From: Chrysemys picta bellii
Taxonomy: Eukaryota > Chordata > Testudines > Emydidae
Assembly (NCBI RefSeq): GCF_011386835.1
Contig: NC_088797.1
Location: 91,212,264-91,276,263 of the forward strand
DNA length: 64,000 bases
Direction: 5' to 3'
Part shown: one piece after another, positions 56,981 to 64,000 of the stretch
How positions within the stretch are numbered: the first letter of the stretch is position 1
How the letters are laid out: each line of letters opens with the position of its first letter
The notes under the pieces: generated by a model
The model's input: the letters and a program-made list of their open reading frames with translations, nothing else
What the model was told of the DNA's origin: nothing
The model's database searches: none
Position numbers and translations under genes: made by a program

Positions 56981-58699
56981 CTTATTGACGACCTTAATTC
57001 CCATTTACAATCATGCAGACCTCCTTCTTTAACATTTGCAGTTACATTAATTCCGTACAGGGAACATGATATTAAAAATATTTTTTTCTCTTTTAATGCC
57101 ATTTGGCAGCTGGGGAAAAAAGTGTGTGATCACCGTGTGTGATCAGTTACTTCTCCTTGGGATACTGGCAAGCGAACTCAGGCCTCCAGTGAATGCCTCT
57201 ATGTACTTGTATAGGGGCCATGTCAGGGTATGGAGGGCTGGGCAGGGGGCTGGCTGAAGCATGATAAGCTCTGGCAGTTTGTAGTGCATATTATTTCTAG
57301 GGACCCATTCCTAGCAGGCATAGTTTGAGTTAGCCCCAAAGCTAATCTGAAATACATCGCAGGCCAGAATGAGAATCAGGGAGGCATAACCAACTCCCTG
57401 ACAGCCTGCACACACCCTCTTATTTACCCATGTGAAAGTAGCAGAGTCTGAGAATTGTAAGACTCACGTTAAATATAAAATGATGCATAGCTTCACTGTC
57501 CCAGGAGAAGCCCAGGAACTGTGACCCAGATGGTTTCCCCCTTTGCTCTCAGGGGCAGGTAAGTATAAGTAATCTGCTGTATCAGTAGAAGGTTTCTTCC
57601 CCCCCACCCATGTTCCAGTGTGTTGGGTGAGCAGACCCCGGGCTCCACCCATTCCCCTCACATAAAACATGTTTCTACCCCTTCAGACACAACCACACAG
57701 ACCAGTGAGGCTGTGCAGAGGAATAAGGGCTGCTGTGTGAGGCAAGTCACAATCTTGCAAAACTTGTAAGTATAAATATTAATAAGGATATCACTTTGAT
57801 GAAAGTTTTTCTACTAATTGTAAAGTGAAACTTGTCTTAAGCAATCACTAAAAGAGACTGGTTATCCAGAAGTGATCTCCTAATAAAGTTGGAGCATAAT
57901 TGTACTCAGTATTGGGAATTCTTTGGGGCCATTTCATTAGTCAAATAGTTGCCCTAAAAGGGTTTTGTACAGGCTTTGATGTATTTTACTTCATACCACT
58001 ATTTCCTAAAACAAACACACACCAGGAATGAGATCAGATGTTTGACCTAATTGTACCTTGTTTAAACATAATCATTTAAACTGTTCACACATTTCTCTTG
58101 GATACACTTTGGGAATGTTTTATTCATATATGCATGGAAAATAATCTTGCAAACATTACGTGAGTGAAATAGACTGAAATAAACGCCAGGAACAATTTAC
58201 AATTAAATATAAAATGAATACGTTGTTTTAAAGGGATTTAAAAGTTGTAGCAGCTCAACACTTCTTAAATCCTTTTTTGAGATGTTATGGCTATCACAGG
58301 ATATCAAGGAGGTTTTATAGACAACACATTACATACTATTCTTTTTTCTGACCGGATACTGTTTTTCCAACATGCTTGTTGTTTTGCACCATAGATGCCC
58401 ATGCATTGAAAACACTATATGGTAAGGTATCCATCTAACATGAAAAGATCTGATAGCTTGGTCAACCTTGCTGATTTTTGTAGTGTGAATATTTTCAGAA
58501 TCCACTGGATAAAGCTGTTATCTGAAGATGTTTTCAAGCTTATGTCATATTCTTGGATACAACTGATTCATTTCCATCTTATTCAGAGAATAAATTATTT
58601 AATACTACAGTTTACATATGTTGTTACCAGATGTGCCCATTACTTTGGGGTATGCTCATTTATTCGGGTTACTCCTCTGGGGAAGGGGGTTCTGTAATC
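56981..58699. other. Non-coding stretch, no gene recognised
   Basis: No gene was recognised; ORFs of 60-92 codons show no motif, and no transposon ends were found. Confidence 0.5.
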
Positions 58700-60260
58700 C
58701 TGTCAATGTACTGCTTGTGTCACTTGTGTTTACATATGGAGCTCTACTTCTCCCTTCTGCAAGTCCCCTCCCAATGGATCTATCCTACAGGACCTAAGGT
58801 CCCTAGGGCTGGGTTACTCCCACCCCAGAACCAGATAAACATCCACACACCCACACGTACATTAACAGAGCAAGTCTGAGCGGACCGGGTCAATCAGCAC
58901 TGTCAAGCTGACCCCTTATATGTCTCTGGACTCACTGGGCTGGATGAAGCAGCACTTCCAAGCTGTCTCTCCTTATATGCCCCTGGGCTCCATGGACTGT
59001 GTCAAGCAGCACTTTCAAGCTGTTACCCTTATGTGTCCCAGATTCAGCACGTCCCTATCCCCACTCCCCCAACACAATTGTATTGGCAGTAACATACTTG
59101 ATGAGCAAACCCCACAGTATTCTGGGTGCTGCAGGGATCTTTAGCTTAGGTAAAAGAAGCGTTGCTGTAGAGTGAATGGGGGAAGCTAAAAACACAAACG
59201 AGTAAAGTTCAGCAAGAGAGAGAGAAGCAACCAACTTAACCATAGAAGTTATTTATTGAATAATAGTAATAACTACACAAGGAGGACTAAACCAACATAA
59301 CATACATGATTAAAGGTTAATACCTAAGGTAGAAAGGAAAACAGAGAGAGAGAGAAAGAGGGGGGGGGGTCTCACCCACTCCATGAGGCTTGAACTGGTC
59401 AGGGTTCCCAGATGATGGTGGTAGCTGAGGGTTCTGAGTGCTGGAGATAGGCAGAGCCCCCAGCATGATCAGTCAGGAGATGGAGTTCCAGTGGAACTGA
59501 TGCATAATGTGGATCTAAGCATCAGAACCCTGACTAGGGGGTGAGTAGGGATTTTTGTAGAGAAAATACAATGGTTCAAGGGAGAACACTAGATTTGTTT
59601 ATAGGTAAACTGATGACTCAAGGGTTTTCTTTAGACTAGACAATAGGATCTGATCACTCTTGGCTATGGGTGGTGTTTTCTTCCTGGGAGTTCACAATGC
59701 AACTAGGCTGCTTCAGTATTTGGATATCAATTAAGGATTCATTACTAGAATTGGTCTGATAATTGCTGAGCTGGGTGTGTGCAGACATAGGTTCATTAGC
59801 ATCTGGAGCAGAGATTCCCAGGATGCAGTGCTTCCCTGCTTTTTCTGGTCCCAGAATTCAGTGTGGTTCTCTGTTCTCCATTCTGTATGTAAATTGAGAT
59901 GTCTTCCTGTCCCATCTTTCATGCAGATGAGGCTAGGGGAGTTGTCTCTGCTCTCCATTCTGTATGCTAATGGAGATGTCTTAATCTTGTCACCCTTGTC
60001 AGGAGGGGTCTAGGTGTGTCTCCCAACGCCCTTCACTGCTCTCTGCAAGTTTTCTTCTTCTGATGGGTTTTGGTTTAAGCAGAGGCTGGGGGGTGGGGGT
60101 GTCTTTCATGAGTCTGGTTGGATACTGCACCCTGGTTCCCCAGGAACACAGAGGTGTCTGGTATCAATGTTTGAATGCATCTTGTGTTCTGGTCATAGAA
60201 GCTGTTCTGAGGAGAAATGGAAAGAATCCTGCAGAAATTAAGGTTCTCTGGGCATTTTGG
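58700..60260 (-). mobile_element. Probable LTR of an endogenous retrovirus, edges not resolved
   Basis: Features fit a minus-strand LTR: an AATAAA on that strand near 59255, and tandem units of about 55-57 bp around 58895-59040 (each starting cagcac and then caagctg). There is also a repeat of ctctccattctgtatg near 59876 and 59962. The text is unlike the neighbouring unique DNA. I could not find TG...CA ends with a duplication, so the limits are estimates and the class is unproven. Confidence 0.4.
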
Positions 60261-60559
60261 GTATTATAATGACTGAGAATTTTCATAAAAGTATGTACTT
60301 TTTCATAGAAGACCATAATATTAAATAATACTTTTCTTCACACATACACATTCAGTACATAACTTTCCATCAAAATAATTCATGAGATTTTTTCATCCAT
60401 GTAATAAATTGAACATCCATCAAACAGAAAAGTAGATTAACTTAATCCCAGTGCTGTATTTTTATATGAAGCGGTCAGACTGGGTTAACAAAGAGCTATA
60501 ATTTATTAATCATCTTTGACTTTAACCCAATGAAAACAGTATGGAAAAGATTTATTCCG

Positions 60560-60582
60560 CCCCCCCCCCCCCCCCCCCCCCC
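60560..60582. repeat. Run of 23 C
   Basis: An uninterrupted C homopolymer. The opposite strand is a G run that could form a quadruplex, and this strand could form an i-motif. Its length is prone to sequencing error and is likely variable. Confidence 0.9.
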
Positions 60583-62129
60583 GCCAGAAGATGGAAAACA
60601 TGATGGCTGGATGACATCAACATACATCCGTCATGCTCAGTCCTTCTACTCTGTAATGTGACAGATTTGGCTCAGGACAGAACATTATGGGGGTACATAA
60701 GGCATTCGGTTGTTTCTATGCTGTCCAAACGACAGCATGAGAACTAACGTAACTTATTAAACATTTTATAACCAGGCAACCATTAATTCATTCCAAATTA
60801 CAATAGGATCAATACAAATAACTATACAAAATCTAGCTACATAAATATTAAAACCAGTGTGCTTACAATGATTTATAAAATAATAAAGGGATATTCCCTT
60901 ACAACTTGCCCTAACAAGAAACAGCACTTGATTTGATTCAAGAATTGAATAATTAAATAGTAATTTCATTGTTTGTAATCCTAGACATAGGATGAATAGG
61001 CTATTTTGTTCTGTAGTATCCCCTTGAAAACATCTTCTGTCCAGAAAATTGAATATGTTTAAATCCGAGCCAGATATTCTGACATTATGTGCCCAGTGAG
61101 CCCGAACACCAATTATGAGGGAGAAGACTAAAAGTGTGCTCACTACAACCTAAAAAGCCATGAGACTTTGTCAGATTGGTAGGGAGAAAAAAGTTTGTGG
61201 CTTCTTTAAGATTCCACCCCACCGCATTTGGGTTTAGAGAGAAGAGCAGAAAGTGGGGACTGGTTACCTGAACTGGAAGAGGCTGGCTCAGGTGGGGGTA
61301 TGGACCACCATGTGCACCATGGGATAGGGAGGATATTTAAGTCTTACTACTTCTAGCCATAGCGTGCTCTCACCATGCTAGTTGCCTGTTTTCTTTTGGG
61401 GTTGGGAATGATTTTTTTTTTCTCACTGCCAGGATGGGGTAGGTTTTTGCCTTTCCCAAAGCAGATCATCGACCGAGTGGGCTAAGTAAGGAGTTTAAGT
61501 CAATTTGTCACAACTTAGCAGGTGGAAGATACGCAGTACAGGTATTCTGTGGAGGGGCCGGTTCCCTGATGAACCAAAGTTGGAAGTGGACTTAGGGAAA
61601 GTCATCCCCTCCAGAAACTAGGAAATGGGGGTTGGTGCTCCTAACATCTGGTACAATAGCGAGACAACCCTCCTTTTTACCAGTGTTCCCTTAGCACTCT
61701 GACCTGAGGCTCCTTCTAGAGACTTCAAATAACATAGTTCTGAAATTGTCATTCATACCCTAGGAAAATAATTTTATTTTGTAACTGAGCTAGAACATTA
61801 CATTTCTTTTATTTAGGAGGTAATGTGTGATGCATGAGAATAAGAAAGTAAAATTGATTTGATCCACTTTAGAGAATATTGTGTGAAAAGTTTTGGCGTC
61901 TTATGTCTCTCACTTAAAATAGTGGTGATTCAGAAAAGGGCAGAAAATGTGTAAGTGGACCTGAAGCTAACAGATCTTGGTTTGGTAATTTTTTATTTTT
62001 TTCTGTGGCAGGGTGTGAATGGCAGACTAGAGTTTAGAATAATATAAGAGAAACAGTCATTATTTGTAACATATCAGACCTTGAGACAGTCTTCAATTTG
62101 CTTGGTGTTGCCTGACTCTGAGAAATGTT
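60583..62129. other. Non-coding stretch, no gene recognised
   Basis: No gene was recognised. The 125-codon minus ORF at 60766-61143 has no motif I know. The block at 61390-61700 (gggtaggtttttgcctttcc, then ggccggttccctgatgaacc) reads like a further interspersed repeat of unknown class. Confidence 0.45.
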
Positions 62130-62989
62130 TTTGACAATATTAACAATTAGGAGTCCTTGTGGCACCTTAGAGACTAACACATTTATTTGGTAATAAGCTT
62201 TCATGGGCTAGAACCCACTTCATCAGATGCATGAAGTGGAAAATACAGGAGCAGGTATAAATACATGAAAAAATGGGAGTTGCCTTACCAAGTGTGAGGT
62301 CAGTCTAATGAGACAGTTCAATTAACAGTAGGATACCAAGGGAGGAAAAATAACTTTTGTAGTGGTAACGAGAGGGGCCCATTTCAAACAGTTGACAAGA
62401 AGGTGTGAGTAATAGTGGGGGAAATTAGTATGGGAGAAATTAGGTTTAGGTTTTGTAATGACCCAATCACTCCCAGTCTTTGTTCAGGCCTAATTTGATG
62501 GTGTCCAGTTTGCAAATTAATTCCAGTTCCGCAGTTTCACGTTGGACTCTGTTTTTGAAGTTTTTTTGTTGAAGAATTGCCACTTTTAGGTCTGTTGGTG
62601 AATGACCAGGGAGATCGAAGTGTTCTCCTACTGGTTTTTAAATGTTATAATTCCTGATGTCAGATTTGTGTCCATTTATTCTTTTGTGTAGAGACTGTCC
62701 AGTTTGGCCAATGTACATGGCAGAGGGGCATTGCTGGCACATGATGGCATATATCACAAATTGAATTGTCTCGTTAGACTGACCTCACACTTGGTAAGGC
62801 AACTCCCATCTTTTCATGTATTTATACCTGCTCCTGTATTTTCCACTCCATGCATCTGATGAAGTGGGTTCTAGCTCATGAAAGCTTATGCCCAAATAAA
62901 TTTGTTAGTCTCTAAGGAGCCACAAGGACTCCTTGTTGTTTTTGCTGATACAGACTAACACGGCTACCACTCTGAAATTTGACAATATT
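62130..62989 (-). mobile_element. Penelope-like element with inverted tails and GIY-YIG remnant
   Basis: The 12-bp tttgacaatatt flanks the element exactly (62130-62141, 62978-62989). From the left an antisense tail (62147-62323) leads into antisense GIY-YIG sequence (about 62500-62757, read on the minus strand as the YIGQTGQS type). A sense tail (about 62758-62977) then follows. The two tails pair over about 175 bp with few mismatches, and the coding part forms the loop. In-frame stops are present (for example a taa within acatttaaaaacc, and tga after tggg ag). The element is 836 bp and lacks reverse transcriptase. Confidence 0.9.
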
Positions 62990-64000
62990 GACTCAATTTG
63001 GGAAAAGCAAATTCTTTCTCTTTCGAAGTTCAGAAAAAGTCATATTTTTATGCCATTTTCTTAGTTTTGGTTGCTGCCATTAGTCTTCACAATAATTTGT
63101 TAAATGTTATGTTAATCAATGCACACAGCTGCTGTATAAAAGTTTTGATTCTGTCGTTGCCAAGAATTTTTCTGAAACTAATGATTATAGCACCATTTTT
63201 GAAAAACACAGAAAGACAAACATGAATAATATTTGTAATTTGTAGCATTTGAAACCATTTTGGCAAACAGAGCATTGCATCATTACATAAGCAAAACACA
63301 CACACACACACAATGCTAAAATAATAAAAAAGAAAACTTATATTCTTGTTAATCTGAAGTCCTAAAACCAATAAGAAAAAATTGAGACTAATTTAATTTT
63401 TTCTTCAATACAAAATTATATAAATCATTTGCTATTAAATTGACATTTGGCCCTGATAAATAATATTTGGCAATAAATCTATAAGATTAGTGAACAGAAA
63501 TGTGTATTTTATATAGCTAACTAAAGGATTTAGTAAAGCAATTACACATTCTACTATTGTGGTTATTATTATGAAGTCTTAAGACTACTGACTAAAATGT
63601 AATTCTTTGCAAGATCCTGGAAATCACCTAGATAGTTCCTTTTGAGGTGAATAGGACTATTCATATACTTGAAGTAAAGCACCTGTTTAAGTGCTTTGTT
63701 GTATTGGCACAATAATGCAGTCTGATGGGTTGGAAATTCATACAGGTATGTGTTCATCACTTTACATAAAATAAACATGCATAAAATATAAGCATGCTAT
63801 GAAAATGGATTGATCCAGGGCCAATGTCAACATGGGTTACAGAAACAGTTATTCACTTCTGAAGACCTGAGATTGTCTGGTGTAGCAAAGACTGAATAAT
63901 ATTATTGCTGTCTAAAATTAAGTTTTAGAAGTGTCAGAAGAGATGTAGGATTGGAAAAGTAATGGTGTTCCAGATCAGTTTTGTAATACTGTAATATCTA
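62990..64000. other. AT-rich non-coding stretch
   Basis: No gene was recognised. A (CA)8 microsatellite is at 63297-63312. The segment 63640-63725 is a remnant of the palindromic repeat also seen at 9285-9372. Short ORFs show no motif. Confidence 0.5.

Noticed and set aside
60766..61143. 125-codon minus-strand ORF
   Set aside because: No motif recognised; chance ORFs of this length are expected in 64 kb.

Overview
This window looks like non-coding vertebrate DNA, most likely from a turtle or another archosauromorph reptile. The evidence is the repeat content: many CR1 LINE copies on both strands, including one with the typical 8-bp CR1 3' repeat (ttctatga twice), Penelope-like elements (PLEs) with GIY-YIG endonuclease remnants, many hAT-type non-autonomous DNA transposons with 8-bp target-site duplications (TSDs), solo retroviral-type LTRs with TG...CA ends, and a decayed Ty3/Gypsy element. 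The background is AT-rich, with GC-rich islands that coincide with transposons. I found no host protein-coding exon, rRNA, tRNA or CRISPR array. The open reading frames of 60-280 codons are either chance ORFs or remnants of transposons. The turtle assignment is from memory of repeat families and was not checked by search.

Layout. 1-9.96 kb: unique AT-rich DNA with a hAT-like element (3017-3782), two abutting PLE tail insertions (5321-5722), a retroviral-type LTR (5768-6370), halves of a DNA transposon (7785-8158, 8683-8785) and another PLE tail (8295-8433). 9.96-18.7 kb: a GC-rich 1.2-kb MITE (9970-11178), a solo LTR (14627-15275), a 762-bp hAT (16008-16769), a MITE nested in a palindromic tRNA-like element (17054-17623) and a PLE with a GIY-YIG domain (17776-18639). 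18.7-22.4 kb: unique DNA with a possible regulatory stretch. 22.4-33.1 kb: a transposon nest built on one minus-strand CR1 (22441-32018) holding three solo LTRs, four hAT elements and a second CR1, followed by a third CR1. 33.1-39.3 kb: mostly unique, with a fourth CR1, a rearranged PLE tail and a perfect 36-bp-arm hairpin (37135-37209). 39.3-44.5 kb: a minus-strand Gypsy element with a nested solo LTR, then a PLE tail. 44.5-64 kb: unique DNA with a CR1 split by a 1.4-kb MITE (49949-51319), further DNA transposons (54462-55122, 56064-56972), a probable LTR (about 58.7-60.3 kb), a run of 23 C, and an 836-bp PLE with long inverted tails (62142-62977).

The most interesting pattern is the PLE set. 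Four of the seven PLE-derived insertions consist of an antisense tail followed by a sense tail, forming large hairpins. In one case the arms are 60 bp and identical. Two different tail families share this layout. Five of the seven insertions are bounded by clear direct repeats of 9-13 bp, and a sixth by a low-complexity T/A direct repeat.
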